Shown here: piece by piece, positions 24,947-37,892 of the stretch
Layout: each line of letters begins with the position of its first letter
How positions within the stretch are numbered: the first letter of the stretch is position 1
Assembly: GCF_016808335.1 (NCBI RefSeq)
Contig: NC_053149.1
Location: 14,187,714-14,251,713, forward strand
Length of the DNA stretch: 64,000 nucleotides
Origin: Panicum virgatum
Lineage: Eukaryota > Streptophyta > Magnoliopsida > Poales > Poaceae
Direction of reading: 5' to 3'
The notes under the pieces: model-generated
The model's database searches: none
What the model saw: the letters and a program-made list of their open reading frames with translations, nothing else
What the model was told of the DNA's origin: nothing
Program-made: the position numbers and the translations under genes

Positions 24947-25179
24947 GGTCCTGTTTAGTTGCCAAAATTTTTCCTATAGTACCCATCGCATCGAATCTTC
25001 GGACACATGCATGGAGCATTAAATGCAGTTGAAAAAAATAATTAATTATACAATTCAACTGTAAATGACGAGATGAATCTTCTAAGCCTAATTAGTTCAT
25101 GATTGGACATTAATTGACAAATAACAACGAAAGTGCTACAGTACTCAAACCTAAAAATTTTCTCCAACTAAACACAGCC
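24947..25179. mobile_element. Tourist/PIF-like MITE, 233 bp
   Basis: The ends are inverted: ggtcctgtttagttgccaaa on the left and, from the other strand, ggctgtgtttagttggagaa on the right. The interior shares attaaatgcagttgaaaaa and gacgagatgaatctt blocks with the copies at 33411 and 63623. Confidence 0.7.
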
Positions 25180-25505
25180 TCTGTTTTCTCTTTTTTTGCA
25201 AAGTTTTTGTTGCATCTCAAATTTTGCACATGTATATAGATAATTGTATGATCTATCATTCTATCTCTTCATATTTTGATTGAAACTTTTAGTGCACGGC
25301 ATGGGTGAGACCACGTTACTCCTTCTATTCCATTGTGTAGAAATATGTCAATTGTGTTTCAAATTGTATATATCTGCTTCCTCAAGCCGTCGGTTTAGGC
25401 TCATACACACCTAGTTTGACGCGTGATGAATGCAACATCTATCCGCGCACGCTTCTTAGGGGCAATCAGCACCTACTTCAACGGGATCATTTGATCGGCC
25501 TGGAC

Positions 25506-25800
25506 GCCCCAAAATGCAAATTCTGTAGTTGACTGGTGGTTCAAAAAAATTTGGATGGTAGATAGGTTGTGTCCAAGAGTCTGGCTATTCACATTTTTTT
25601 TTTTTGAACCAACCACACAAGAGTGTGTGAGTTTCGTTGATATAGCAGAAACCTGTTCGCATTTTTGGATGGTAGACAGGTTGTGTGCAAGAGTCTGACC
25701 GTATAACCCAAAATGCAAATTCTTTAGTTGGGTGGTGGTTCAAAATAGATTTTTGGATGATAGATAGGTTGTGTGCAAGAGTCTGGCCGTATAACCCAAC
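25506..25800. repeat. Direct repeats of about 90 bp, one copy broken by a poly(T) insertion
   Basis: Blocks ggatggtagataggttgtgt ... caagagtctg occur at about 25552, 25668 and 25755, and blocks caaaatgcaaattct at about 25510 and 25708. Between the first and second copies lies a poly(T) tract followed by aaccaaccacacaagagtgt, which looks like a short antisense LINE tail. Confidence 0.6.
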
Positions 25801-25879
25801 TTCACTTTGCCCGGTGATAGGAAATCACCTTTTTCATAGAGCTCAATGAAGTAACTAATTTATCCTAAATGTGTGTAAT

Positions 25880-26125
25880 GGGGTTCTTGAGCGGGTCGAT
25901 AATGTAAAGAGGGGTAGAGGTAGACCTAAACTGACGTGGGATGAGTCGGTTAAGAGAGACCTTAAGGATTGGAATATCTCTAAAGAGATAGCTTTGGGGA
26001 TAGGAGCGCTTGGAGACTAGCTATCAATGTGCCTGAACCTTGAACTTATTTCTTTCGGGTTTCATCTCTAGCCTACCCCAACTTGCTTGGGAAAAAAAGC
26101 TATGTTGTTGTTGTGGTCGTCGAAG
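25880..26125 (+). mobile_element. 3' end of an RTE-type LINE (dead)
   Basis: One frame reads NGVLERVDNVKRGRGRPKLT, then WDESVKRDLKDWN and ISKEIA, the C-terminal end of plant LINE reverse-transcriptase proteins. It is then out of frame before a short 3' tail with ctaccccaacttgcttggga and a final ttgttgttgt run, the usual RTE end. Only about 250 bp remain. The DNA from 26126 to the Sec14 stop is probably that gene's 3' UTR and spacer. Confidence 0.7.
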
Positions 26126-26615
26126 GGATTACTCTAGGGTTGGGTATAATAAAAGACACCCGTTTTGAAGCCAACGTTACTGTCTTATAACGACATCATC
26201 AGTTATATACGAGGTTAATTGCGGTAGTGGGCTGTTACAATTTTTATAATTGTTCAAGTTGATATACGTTCTTCGGCAACATTTAGAAAAATCTGGGTAG
26301 CGCTAGTGCAACACATATAGGGCTCCTGCGACGAGTAACCAAACAAATGGCTCGACGAAGCCCATCTTATTGAGAAATTCATGTAGTACATCGCTATTGA
26401 TGGTCCAAATTAAACTCTCTTCCATATTCTCTAAATTATCATGGACATAAAACATACATCCCTTCTAGACCCGACAGCGTGATCTGACCAGCTTGTAAAC
26501 TGGTGCCCTCATCGGTCCAGACAATAGCTCCAGTTAGATAACTGTATGTCGAGTTGTCGACCTAGACAATAGCTCCAGCGTGATCTGTCAGCTCGAGCAG
26601 CCAAAGAAGTCCAGC

Positions 26616-29600
26616 TCAGCCGTTCTTCTTTGGGGTGCTGTGTTCATCGTCACCATGTCTCGGAGAGTCGGTTCCACTGTAGAAGGAGGCCTCGCTCGAG
26701 GCGTCCGAGTCTGCGCCATTAGCCTCCTTCTCAGATGATCCAAGGAAGCTATTAGTTGAGCTGTGCAAAGATCCCATTTTCTTGTCGTCCTCCTGCATTC
26801 GCTCTGCATAGCTGTTGTACTCAAATGTAGCTGGGTTCTTCCCCCCGAATGCCGAGTCGAGCTCCTCCATGTCAAATACCTCTGCCATTATCTTCTGGCT
26901 CTCCTTGTCGTTGGAGTACACAAACTTCACCTTCTTGCGGGTCTCATGGTCCAGGAAAGGCTTCACTATCTGTCAGTTGTAATTATGGTTAGACTGTTTG
27001 GCGTTATGATCCCTAGAATGACTTGCTTGAGAGTAGAAAGGATGAAAGCAGTGAAAATTGTATTATAATGAGGGTCAAAAGGACTGAAGACTGCTGCTGC
27101 ATCCAAAAATTGATTCAATGCAATGTATTTTCAGTGTGCATATGTAGGATCTCATAGTTTAATTTCCACAGTTTGGGTTCAGGTTTAGGTACCAGCAGAC
27201 AACAGAACACATCATGGAACACAGATGAAGACAATTACATTTCAATTTTATTAGTTTAAATTCATTGAGAATGATATTAGATGGGATAACAAAAATTTTT
27301 AACTATTTGACAAACGAATCTAACTAGAGAATGTAGGTGCAATAAGTAGTTGACCAAATCCCATCAGTGTGGACCAATATCACAAAATCAGTGTAGCAAT
27401 CACTCCAATACTGAAGCATACCTACTACAATATGGTGAATATGACCAACAAAAAAACAGATAAAATGCTGGAATAATTGAACAGAAGTCAGTTGTGCTCA
27501 CCTTCCAGAATGATTCAAATATCCTAGGAGGATTGTAAAGGATTGCTAGCCCCAACCTCTCAGGATAACAGTCTTGCAAGACATTGACAGTCTCACGGGT
27601 CACCTTCAGTGGTGTGCTTCCCAATGTCCAGCTCTGGAAATCTGTCAGCCACACCATCTTCTCTTGATCTTCTGTCAGGTTCATAATCGCTTTCTCCAGA
27701 GAGTAAACTAGATATTTGATCTGCCCTGTTGCTGAGGTAGTGTTCTGTTCCATTGTAAAAAAAAAAACAGTGTTAAAAAAAACAGGCGCTTCGCATTTGT
27801 TTGAGAAACTTTTGCACCTAGGCTCCACAATTATATCAGTTCATCAAATCAACACAAAAATAGGCAATCCTCGAAGTAAACTATTACCATTCAAAATCAA
27901 CAGTTAACACTCCAATTGATATTATAAAGATGTTATGGTAACTAAGGGAAAGAAAGATAGTGTTCAGTGCAAAGCTTGAACTTCTCCTTTTGTTTCTCCT
28001 AATAGATTGATTTTGTAGTTACATCATAAGGGTTGACAGACCACATACTCAGCATTCGTAGTTTATACTCATATGGACAGGCTTAGCACTTCGCAGATAA
28101 CACTACGATTATGGTTATTACAAGCACTTAGTAACATACTCATATAATTAAATTCTAATTTCCGAGCGTATTAAATGGCAGTTATATTATATCTAATGCA
28201 GAATCATACATAACACCTCTGCAAGATGAACAAAATCTCAATATCTCAAGATGCCAACTGAATTATTTCCAGAAATTTACTGCAGTATCTAAACTAACCT
28301 CTAAGCCAGGCCTCAATACAAGAACAGTTCTCCCTTGTTTGTCCTTGTAATCTGCCCTATATATCTTTCCAGTTTCTGCTTCCTGTGCAATATCTGCCTG
28401 AAGGTGGTAAAAGGGTGAGATAAGTTATTATGTTATAAAACAGGAAAATATGAGATAATTGCTAAGAACAAATACTGGCGGGTTTTGGACTATAAGCTGT
28501 TCTCCCAACAATCAATGAAAATAATCCTTAAATTAGTGCTCAAACTAATACTGGCCATGCTTATTCCTCTTATACCAAACTTCCAGATAGCTTATACTGA
28601 ACTGCCATGGCTTTTTACTAATGGGTAGAGAAAAGGTGGGTAAGAACTATAAATGCTGCGTTACTACCGGGTGTTAAGCACTGAGTTGGCAATAGCGCTA
28701 CTGCCAGCAGCAAGGAATAAATTAGCTGCACAGTGTTAATGTTTACATTTTGATTAAAATGCTGGCAGCAAGGGATACATTGTCTGTACAGTGTTAGTGT
28801 TTACATTTAGATTAAAGAAAAATGGATAATTCAGTTGTTGGCTGTTTGCTTCTAGCCCTTGTTTTTGGTCAATGCCTCTGCCTGGCGATGCGCTTTCATC
28901 AAAATACTTGTATTTATCACTGAGATTTATGACTTTGACATCAGCTAAAATCTCTCTCGCATGTCTTATTCATTAAACTAGAAAAAATAAATAAATAAGC
29001 AAACATCAGTACAGAGGTATAAGCACAGCACTTGCAAAATGCATATATTAGTATTATGTAGTTGGGCAGCTGGCCGACAGGCAGACAACCAGCATGAACG
29101 ATAGCTAGTAAAGCTTACCGTTACCAATGGTCACTACCTGCCAATCTGCACTCCTCATCCTTGGCTCCAATCTGCGCTGCTCCCATCAGCACACGGTTGC
29201 CCAAGAGAGGGAGTGAATGGGGTGAGGGGGCACCAGCCCAGTGGCTGCCAAGCCAAGAGGCACTCACCGCCTCTCACGTGCTCACCATCTTAGGGTGGAC
29301 CGCACAGTCCAGGTGAGGGGCTCATGAAAGCAGATCTAGAGGAGATGAGGACCTTGAAGCCATGTGATTGTGGAAGGAAGACCTGGCAGCCTACATGGTT
29401 CGAGTGGAGTAGCGGAGAGATACAGTCGAGAGAAGAATTGGCAATCACAGGAACGAGCCACGGGACGTTCTCTAGCAGACCACCTTATTTCCAAAAGATG
29501 TGTGTAAACACTGTGTGTTCTGTAATAGCTATTATCAGCTGGTCCTGGGGTCCACGCTATTGTTGTTTTTGGCAAAATACATCTGTTGTGCCCTAAGAAT

Positions 29601-30302
29601 AGCAGAAACTGCAGGGTGACATATGCAGGCTAACTTGGTAGGTAGCCTTTTGACTAGGTCACGCACTATTACGCATCACGTCTCAGCTTGTTGATCCATA
29701 CATATTGTGTGATTCATGCACGTCTTCAGAGATTCTTATCTAGCTCAAGAGTCAAGACACAACAGGTATGCAGACTACACACTGCAACCCTGCAGAAGAG
29801 AGATTCGACACACTATGCAAGGGGAATGCTATACCCTTTAGGGAGGTATCCATACAATTTGTGAGCTACTTCCCATCAATGTTTGTATGAACTAGTTACT
29901 AGTCTATGTATAGCCTGTAAACACATGTATCTTCAATGAAAATAAACATACCCAGCAAATGTTCTCTGGCTTGAACGCGAGCTGCCACTTCACAGCTGCT
30001 TTCATCATCTTACTAGCTTTCTGCACATTCCAGTTCCTTGCTCGAAGAAATCTCGACAACGAGGCATCTGAAAGGAAATCCTGAATGGCTGCTGATGAGT
30101 ATTCACCAAGCTCCTTGCGTAATTCATTTATCTGATCCATAAAACAGTACAGCAAGTTAGCGCTTCAAAGAAACTAATTTACTAAAAGGGATCCAGCGGA
30201 GATGTTTAGGCAGTATTGCACGCTCACTTTTTCTTGTTGTTCTTCTAGGGACAAGCCTTTCTCAGTTGTACCACTGTTGCTTGACTTGAACAGAAAGGAC
30301 AT
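26616..30302 (-). CDS. Sec14-like CRAL-TRIO lipid-transfer protein
   Basis: Five coding exons on the minus strand, 30302-30228, 30131-29952, 28397-28299, 27744-27502 and 26969-26616, all in phase 0 with GT-AG borders, encode 316 residues. Residues 26-85 form the CRAL-TRIO N-terminal helical domain (SRFLRARNWNVQKAS at 51-65). Residues of about 86-230 form the lipid-binding domain (EAETGKIYRADYKDKQGR, VWLTDFQSWTLGSTPLK, YPERLGLAILYNPPRIFESF). The tail from about 250 is Ser/Asp-rich and disordered. Family members exchange phosphatidylinositol, phosphatidylcholine or other hydrophobic ligands between membranes; the ligand cannot be told from this sequence. The 5' leader appears split, with a donor-like site at 31240. 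Intron 2 is about 1.55 kb and holds a small tandem duplication. Confidence 0.9.
28701..28816. repeat. Tandem duplication of about 58 bp inside intron 2 of the Sec14 gene
   Basis: Copy 1 (28701-28759) and copy 2 (28760-28816) share cagcaaggaata/cagcaagggata and cagtgttaatgtttacatt with a few differences. Confidence 0.7.
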
Positions 30303-31380
30303 TTCAGCACCTTGGTGAAGCAGCACGGATAGATGCGTAGCTGCAAGACGTGCAGAAATACTATTATGAGAAGAATGAAGACGCAAAAATAATTTCAATC
30401 AGCTACATTGTGCAAAGAAATCGCACACTCATTACAGATTTCAGATCAGGAGGGGAGGGCAGGGGCACGAATAATTTTGGTTGTAGTGATACTCTACTTG
30501 AACACGTATTTTATAGATTTCGGTAGGCACTGGGAAGGGTTGCCTACTTTCGCAGCTGCAGCTTTATGAATGCCATACCGAGTTTAAAAGCCACATAAAC
30601 ACACATCACAGTCATGGTCTCACTGCAAACAGAAGAAAAGCAATCTAGCAATAATATATACAGACAGCCGCAGGCTTCGACTGTTGATAATTCAATGCCA
30701 AACATCGAAATCTCCGAAATGGGGGGAAGTGAATAGGGCAGGCCGGCAGGCCAAGTCAATGTCATCCACGATCTCCACTCTCCAGGACCGACAGCGAGCA
30801 GACATGGAGATGCAACAGCATTCAAGGCACTAGCACGGCGGGAACGATGCAGGCAATCGGCCCTCACATGGCGGAGGGCTGGATCTGAGCACTGACGGTG
30901 TTCCACGCCGCCAGGTCGAGATCGAGTCAACGCGACACGGCAACTGCCAGTAGGCAGCTCCGATCCTCCGGGAGCCGGGGACCGCCGGAGGAGCTGCGAG
31001 GTGGAACGGATCCAAACCACACTCCGCGTCACATCAAACGAGGAAACCCCAAACCAAGCGATCTCCCGGCGAAGAAACAAAGCCGCCCGGCGTGGGAATA
31101 GCGACCACGAACCTGATCCCACCCGCGGAACAGGGCGCCTAAACCCCCGACCCCGCTAACGACCGGGAACTCGCAGGGGTCAGACCGATCGCCGAGAACT
31201 GCGAGGCAGCAGGCGGGAAGGGGGAGGGAGGGCACGCACCTGGGTCGTTTCGGCCCCCGCCGCGCGCGCCCGCGGGAGAGCGGAGGAGGACGGTGGAGGA
31301 GCAGTCGGGGGACCCTGGGGGAATGGAAGTGTGGAACGGGGCGGGCGGGGAAAGGAATCGGGGGGAAGGGGCGTGGGGGA
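30303..31380 (-). promoter_or_regulatory. 5' leader and promoter of the Sec14-like gene
   Basis: On the minus strand a GC-rich first exon seems to end in acgacccag followed by gtgcgtgcc (donor near 31240). It would be joined to a later leader exon before the ATG at 30302. The GC-rich frames here have no domain content. Exact start and leader exons are not resolved. Confidence 0.4.
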
Positions 31381-31484
31381 TAAAGAAAAAGAAGAAACAG
31401 GTGCCCGGCGTGCGGCACGGGTGGCGGGGGCGAGAAGTCGCCGGTCGCCGGCCCCGCGCGTGGAAGGCGAGGCGGGTGCCAACA

Positions 31485-31679
31485 AGGGTTTGAAATTTCG
31501 CCCAAATTTCGGTGAAATTTGACGTTTCCGCTCGGTACCGGGAAAAAATATTTCGGTATTTTCGGAAAATTTCGTTTTGAAAATTCAAAATTTAAAAAAA
31601 ATCGCCGAAATTCACCAAAATTCGAATTCCGTTTCCGCCGATCACCGGGATTTCACCGGAAAACGAAATGGTTAACCCT
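31485..31679. mobile_element. 195-bp MITE with a 10-bp target duplication
   Basis: The element starts agggtttgaaatttcg and ends cgaaatggttaaccct, so its termini are inverted (AGGGTT with TTTCG further in). The flanks are identical, GGTGCCAACA at 31475-31484 and again at 31680-31689. The interior is built of aaatttcg/cgaaattt blocks. A duplication of 9-10 bp points to a Mutator-type element. It lies just outside the Sec14 promoter. Confidence 0.75.
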
Positions 31680-32161
31680 GGTGCCAACAGCAGCCGAGCA
31701 CGGTGGTGCGGTGGCGCGTCAGGTGTCACGGGGATGCTGCCGCGCGGCGCGGCGCGGCGACCGTTTCGTCTTCCTGGCCGTGCACCGGAGGGCAATGGTA
31801 CGGGGGATCTGGACATGTGGTGGACGGTGGACACTGACGGCCCTCCGACTCTCCGAGAGATATTTTCTGCTCGCACGGCTTGAGTGGACCGGCCTAGTGG
31901 GGCAGGCGGGCAGTGTGCGGTGGAAGAGTGGAACGAGTCAGCAGCACGTTTTCATAGGGGCTATAAAACGAAAATGATAAAGAAAAGAAAAACTAGAAAA
32001 ATAGAGAAAATGGGATGAAATCTCTTGAATCGAAAGAATTCGTGTGCGGGAGATTATATTTCGAAAGACTTGGAAATCGGATGTCAAAACGTGTGAGACG
32101 TGTGTATTCAGTGTCAAATATCGAAATTTCTCGTTGCAGGCTTGCTACACATTGATGATCA

Positions 32162-32239
32162 AAGGAAGTGGCTAGTCAAAACATGCCAGCTTCTAGAGTC
32201 AAGGAAGTGGCTAGTCAAAACATGCCAGCTTCTAGAGTC
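32162..32239. repeat. 39-bp direct repeat, two copies
   Basis: A 39-bp unit beginning aaggaagtggctagtcaaaa is repeated head to tail without change. The surrounding 31690-32570 DNA shows no gene. Confidence 0.85.
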
Positions 32240-32579
32240 TTTAGCTATGAGTTATTCGCGTCCATGGATGATCCTTCATTTTATATTGATCATAAACATA
32301 ACATGACCTAAACTCTAAGTGTGTTTGTAATAATTGCAGACTGATGCCTCTCTCGAGGTGTTTGAAGCCAGAATTTTTCCATTATTTTTTAAAAAAATTG
32401 TGAATAACTAGACTCAAATCTCCTTCCACCCCTCAGTCCATGTCAGCTTGACAATTCCCTTCAAATCACAACAGCAGTCCGACCCGGTTTAGACCTAGTG
32501 GTCGAGTCGGGCTGGTTTTAGATCGAAGGGGAAAAAATACCGAATTTTATTTTGACTAGACGAACCCTGATAAATTAAC

Positions 32580-32913
32580 GAGTAAATTCCCTCTATGCCA
32601 CTGAGAAATGTAACTCATCCCTTATGTGTCATTGAAAATTAGAACATCCCTTCAATGCTATTGTTTTAAATTTTCCATCCCCTCTATGCCATTGCCGTCA
32701 AAAACTCAGTGACGGTAATGGCATATAGGGGATGAAAAAATTAAAACGATGGTACATAAGGGATGAAAAAATGTCCATCCGTTAGTGTTTTTTGACGGCA
32801 ATGGCATAGAGGGGATGAAAAATTTAAAACAATGGCATTGAAGGGATGTTCTAATTTTCAATGGCACATAGGGGATGAGTTACATTTCTCAGTGGCATAT
32901 AAGAAATTTACTC
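32580..32913. mobile_element. Mutator-type MITE with long hairpin arms, 334 bp
   Basis: The outer arms of well over 100 bp are near-perfect inverted copies (left gagtaaattccctctatgcc; the right end reversed reads gagtaaatttcttatatgcc). A perfect 9-bp duplication TAAATTAAC flanks it at 32571-32579 and 32914-32922. A transcript would fold into a long hairpin, a possible source of small RNA. Confidence 0.85.
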
Positions 32914-33098
32914 TAAATTAACAGGTCTAACGCAAAAAGGGAAGGTGAGCCGAGACCGCGATGGCTCGTGCAGCCAGCATAGTGTGGAAAGAGATCTCAT
33001 TTATGTTTCGTCTTTAGGGAAGTAAGAGTTGCTTTGAGCGTTCATAATAATTAGCTATTTAGCTAGGTAGATCTGATGTGTCAATTAAAAAGTAGGAA

Positions 33099-33253
33099 TA
33101 AGAGTAGTCACAGCGATGAATAAATAGCTGATCTATTTCAAGAACATGCGAGATGAGCATATGAGTCCAATAATATAAAATATTTTTTTCTCTCACTTCC
33201 ACATCAGCAAACTAAATAGCTAATACTAGCTATTACCATTGCGGACGCTCTTA
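33099..33253. mobile_element. Small MITE, about 155 bp
   Basis: The left end taagagtagtcacagcgatg resembles the right end read on the other strand, taagagcgtccgcaatggta, and the interior carries paired tagct/agcta blocks. This is a common kind of degenerate grass MITE. Confidence 0.5.
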
Positions 33254-33410
33254 GTGCTCCATAGTGCTTGGATAGCTTAGGCTTTTCCATCCACCTTACT
33301 AATTCCATGTGGGTTGAGTGCCTTTTTAGAGTAAGGGTAAGGGATCTTTTCTGCAACAGAATAAAATCCAGCTAGCCAGGCTTGAATACTCTTTTTGTAT
33401 TGCTAGAGTC

Positions 33411-33767
33411 GGGCTCTGTTTAGATCCAAAAACTCAAAATGTAATTTTTTTGTAAATCGTCTGTATGGTGTATTAAATATAGTTGAAAAATAAATCGCAT
33501 TACACAAATGGACTGTAAATCACGAGACGAATCTAATGAGCCTAATTAGGAGCCTAATTAGGGTGTGGTTAGACACTAAATTGCTACAGTAAATCTACAG
33601 TAACATATACTAATGATGGATTAATTAGATTCATTAGATTCGTCTCGTAGTTTACAAACGAGATTTATAATTAGTTTTGTGATTAGTCTACATTTAATAC
33701 TTTAAATATTGAAGATTTCCTTCTAAAAATCCCAAAATTCAAAATCCAAAGTGATCTAAACGGACCC
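33411..33767. mobile_element. Tourist/PIF-like MITE, about 357 bp
   Basis: Inverted ends gggctctgtttagatc and, from the other strand, gggtccgtttagatc. The interior has the shared blocks cgagacgaatctaatgagcc and its inverse. The element ends about 40 bp before the large MULE begins. Confidence 0.75.
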
Positions 33768-33810
33768 TCAGACTGATGGGCTGCATCCAAACAAAGTTAG
33801 GCTGCATTCC

Positions 33811-34198
33811 GCGCTTTTTTCTTTTTTATATATTTAAAAAATCAAAATTTCAAAAATATATATCCGTTTTGAAAAATTTCAAAAATACCCCTCAGTCGCC
33901 CTCCCATAGGGCGACAGATCCTAAGTGTAATTTTTTTTCTTTAAATTTGCAACGAGATCCCTGGAAAAAAAGGGGGCCTGTCGCCCCCCTCGGGCGACCA
34001 CTGGGCCCCGCCCACGGGCGCGGCAGGGGGGCCTGTCGCCCCCCCCTCGGGCGACCAGGGTACCCCCTTATATAAGCATCCAACCCCCCATCCCTCCTCA
34101 TTTGAGCCCGAAAATTCCACCAAAAATTCAGAAAAAAGGGAGGGTGAGGAGAAGGGAAGCGGCGAAGCCCTGCCGGATTCAGCACTTGTGATCTGCAG
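33811..34198 (+). promoter_or_regulatory. Left terminal inverted repeat with promoter, leader exon and donor site
   Basis: The TIR contains pairs of gtcgccc and gggcgac facing each other (about 33896-33918, 33978-33999, 34033-34055), a TATA box ttatataag at 34068-34076, and a leader ending gatctgcag before the donor gttagt at 34199. A matching acceptor, gatatacag, ends at 34581, two bases before the transposase ATG. The same order is found inverted at the right end. Confidence 0.75.
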
Positions 34199-34583
34199 GT
34201 TAGTACATTTAGTTTATATATTTTTCCATTTAAGTAGTACGTATTTAAGTAGGGGTGAGTAATTTAATTTAATTAGTGCTGTAGTAGAACCATTTAAGTA
34301 GGAGTTTAATGATACTTTAGTTTGTAGTTACGTAGTAGTAAATTAGTTTACAAATTAGTACTACACATTTATTATTACAATTGCAGTACTATTAGAGACG
34401 TGTTTATAAATTAATTATGATTTTGAATAGAATTTGGCATATGCAGTATAGAATTTGAGTGTCATCACGTAGTTATAAATATTTATACATTGTAGTTGAA
34501 TTTCATACTTAGTTTTTACGGATTATTGAATAAGGTAGTGAAGTAAAGAGTATAACTCGATAAGTATTATGTGATATACAGAT

Positions 34584-37301
34584 ATGTCGAGTAAGATGCA
34601 GTTTCAAGTATTTTATGGTGACTACAATGTTTTTGTATGGGCCAAATGGAGTAGACTTTCTGACTTTAAGTGCACATCTAGCGCCATAGATAAACCTCTA
34701 GAAAGGAGTTTTGGTTCCATATGTAAGTGGCTGCAGCGTGGGTTCCATGTTAATCCGTTGACACATGTGATCACCGTCCAGTCTCTTGTTAATTGGGAGG
34801 TAGAATGCGATTTATTGGAATTAATGATGATACACAGCACTGATGACTGGCAGAAGTACATGCAAGCAGCTCTAGAGTGTGGGTGGCCTCTGGCCATTCT
34901 TGTTCAAATCCGGGAGAAGACACAAAATGAAATCCAACATTGTGTAGATCAAGGAACTCCGAGTATTCGAAGAGAGACCAATTATGTTGAGCAAGATGAG
35001 TCAGAAGAGACAGAGAACCAAAACATGGGATCACAGGGCCTTGCTGATGAGGGAGAGAGGATACATAGCATTGTGGATGAGATGAAGGCAGAAGACCAAA
35101 CCGCAATAGAGATGGAAGAATATGAGGGCTCATCTGATGACGAGCAGTACTCATTACCAAAAGAGTGGAAGGAGCATGGTTTTGGCAGTCATGTAGCAGA
35201 AGACGCACGAAATCAGGAGTGGGAGTACAGAGGCAATGAGGTAGTGTAAGGTGCAACATATCCAAACATTGAAGCCGTAAAAGATGATGTGAGACTATGG
35301 GCAATATCATTGAAACAAGAATTCAGAGTCGTAAAGTCTGGCAGTAAAGAATATGAGGTGAAGTGTGTGAATGATGGATGTCCATGGCGAGTATATGCAT
35401 TCAAGGGAAAATGAAAGTCGAACTGGAAATGTTCTATTGTGACAGAGCACACTTGTTTGCTGTCAGAAGTTCTTCCCTCGCATCGCAATATATCATGCGA
35501 CTTTGTTGCAAAGCAAATGTATGGGTTTATTATGTACAACCTAAATTATGAGCCAAAAATGGTTGTTCGACACATTGAGCAGACTTACCAGTACACCATT
35601 AGTTATTTGAATGCATGGCGGGCTAAACAAACGGTGTTCGAGACGCGGTTCGGCACATACGAGGCATCATATAATAATCTACCTCGTATGTTATCCCAGG
35701 TTGCTGCTAGAAATCCTGGAAGCTTTTATGACACATACCTCGTACCAGCCGCGACTAGGGGGCAAAGAATTATGCAACGAGCCTTCTTTTGCATAGGTGC
35801 TTGTGTTAGAGCATTTCAGTGTTGTCTTCCGGTGATCTGTATTGATGGCACATTTCTGACTGGAAGGTATAAAGGTCAGATACTCACCGCAATCGGGGTA
35901 GATTGCAACAATCAAATAGTTCCGCTCGCATTTGCATTTGTTGAGAATGAGAACTTAGACACTTGGTATTGGTTCCTTGAACGAGTGAAGGTTCATGTTG
36001 TTGCTGCATGTCCAGATGTGTGCCTTATTAGTGATAGGCATGCAGGTCTGCTGCAATCAATATTGAAATTGCAACGTGGAACTGCGACAACGCCTCCATT
36101 GTGGCCCGATGTCCAAAACAGGTGGTGTATTAGGCATATGGGTGCAAACTTCTATAACCACTTCAAGAAAAAGGATCTTAAGAACCTGTTTAAGAGGTTG
36201 TGCACCCAAAATCAACAGAGAAAATTCAATGCATTATGGCAGATGCTTGATCAGTTGACTGCAGAGCTAGTGAAGGTAAGGGCATCAGGAGCAGGCACGA
36301 GTCAGGCTGCAGAGGCTAGGGATTCAATTGAGAAACCATTTTTACACTGGATTTGAGGTGCACCTAAGGAGAAATGGTCATTCCTTTATGATACCAACAG
36401 AATACGGTATTGTATTCAGACAACGAACCATGCAGAGTGTTTCAATATGGTTATGCGTTCTTGTCGTGCCTTTCCTCTTGTGGGAATTGTTGAGTTCATC
36501 ATGTATGGGTGCATGAAGTATTTCAGAGAGCGTTACACGGCTGCAAGCATAAACATCAGCAACCCCCAAATTCAGTTTTGCAAAAGAGTGACACAATATA
36601 TGCAAGAGAAGATTGAAAAGGCCAAACTGCACCGCGTTATATCGATAGGTACAATGGAGCATAGATTTGAGGTTCTATGCAAGGATAGAACTGGTCATGG
36701 TATCCGTAGAGATAGGGTGGTACAGGAGAGTTTGATTACAGTAGATGGCAAAACCTTCTGCTCCTCTTCGACAATACGATAACCGTAGAGAACCGTGGCC
36801 AAAATGCAGACATGGTGAGGACTGCTTAGTGCAGATGTGCACCGACGGGATGGATGGCGGTCGGCGTTTCTTTAAATGTCCACACGCATGGGTAATACTC
36901 GGTTGTTTCATTTCTTTTTCTTCAATGAGACAACTTACATGAAATTTGTTTTGCGGTCTTCCAATGCTCCAGAAAACTGTGGTTTTACTAGGTGGGTCGA
37001 TCCTGCACCAATTGATTCTGTTCAGGAGTTCATCGAGTACCTCCAGATAAAAATCTTTGATCTGGAATGCAAGGTGAACCATTATGAGGAAGTGAGCGAG
37101 GGTAACAAAGACGACGAAGTTGATGATACCAGCAATGCTGCCGGCTCACAGGATAAACCATACACTTTTCCTTACTGCAACTGCCCTTGTCACAAGAAGA
37201 AGGGCCCTGCGCCTCCGGCACCACTGCCTGCACCACCTGCAATGGGTGGATACTGCGGAGAAGGCTCAACGCAGTTTGCTACGTGGGGGTACGGCTACTA
37301 G
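34584..37301 (+). pseudogene. MULE transposase, broken by three in-frame stops
   Basis: The frame from 34584 continues to about 36782 with stops only at 35247-35249 (TAA), 35412-35414 (TGA) and 36354-36356 (TGA). Before the first stop is the usual N-terminal region with an acidic stretch. After it come the Cys/Trp block (VKCVNDGCPWRVYAFKGK) and the DDE-type MULE domain: VICIDGTFLTGRYKG with the first Asp, LISDRHAGL with the second Asp, then RWCIRHMGANFYNHFK and NHAECFNMVM. The SWIM zinc finger expected after this domain is not seen; the frame ends after DGKTFCS, suggesting a deletion. A GRF-type zinc finger follows in another frame (PWPKCRHGEDC ... GGRRFFKCPHAW, then CGFTRWVDP), with an intron-like break near 36893, ending at 37301 in a Pro/Cys-rich tail. 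Confidence 0.85.
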
Positions 37302-37892
37302 GACTATCCTAGTGCTAGTGACATGCTGCATCGTTGTGTTTGTTTTGTTTTTTTTAATTACATAAGTCATGTTAGGTTTTCCGGAATCTATTTACCGTAG
37401 TTTGCAATGGGTTCTGCCATGCCACTGCATGTGTGATGTGTGTTTCATTATCATTGTATTATGATGTAAAATTTGATGGTTCACATTATATAATGCATTT
37501 CTTAGTTCTTATTTAGTATTCTAGTGACATGAAAAGCTCCCAGGGCCATGTCCGTGCCCAGCAGAGGGCTAAGAGGGACCGACGCCCTAGGGGTGGTTAG
37601 TTATATCTGATGTTTGTATCTCTGATGTTTATTTGTAATGAGATAGTTGTGGACCGCTTATTTATACACTTCAACATTCGTCTCTGATCACTCTCGTATT
37701 TTCCATTACATACAATAGATGGTATGTTTATACTTCGATGCTCCATTACGACTAAATACGATTCAAACTCGACATTATGTACATGTCCAGTGAATGCAAA
37801 GTTAGGTACGAGACATACATACAAGCATAATACAACATTAACAATACTAAATGCGAATACATCTTAAACCGATGAACATCATATGTTATAGA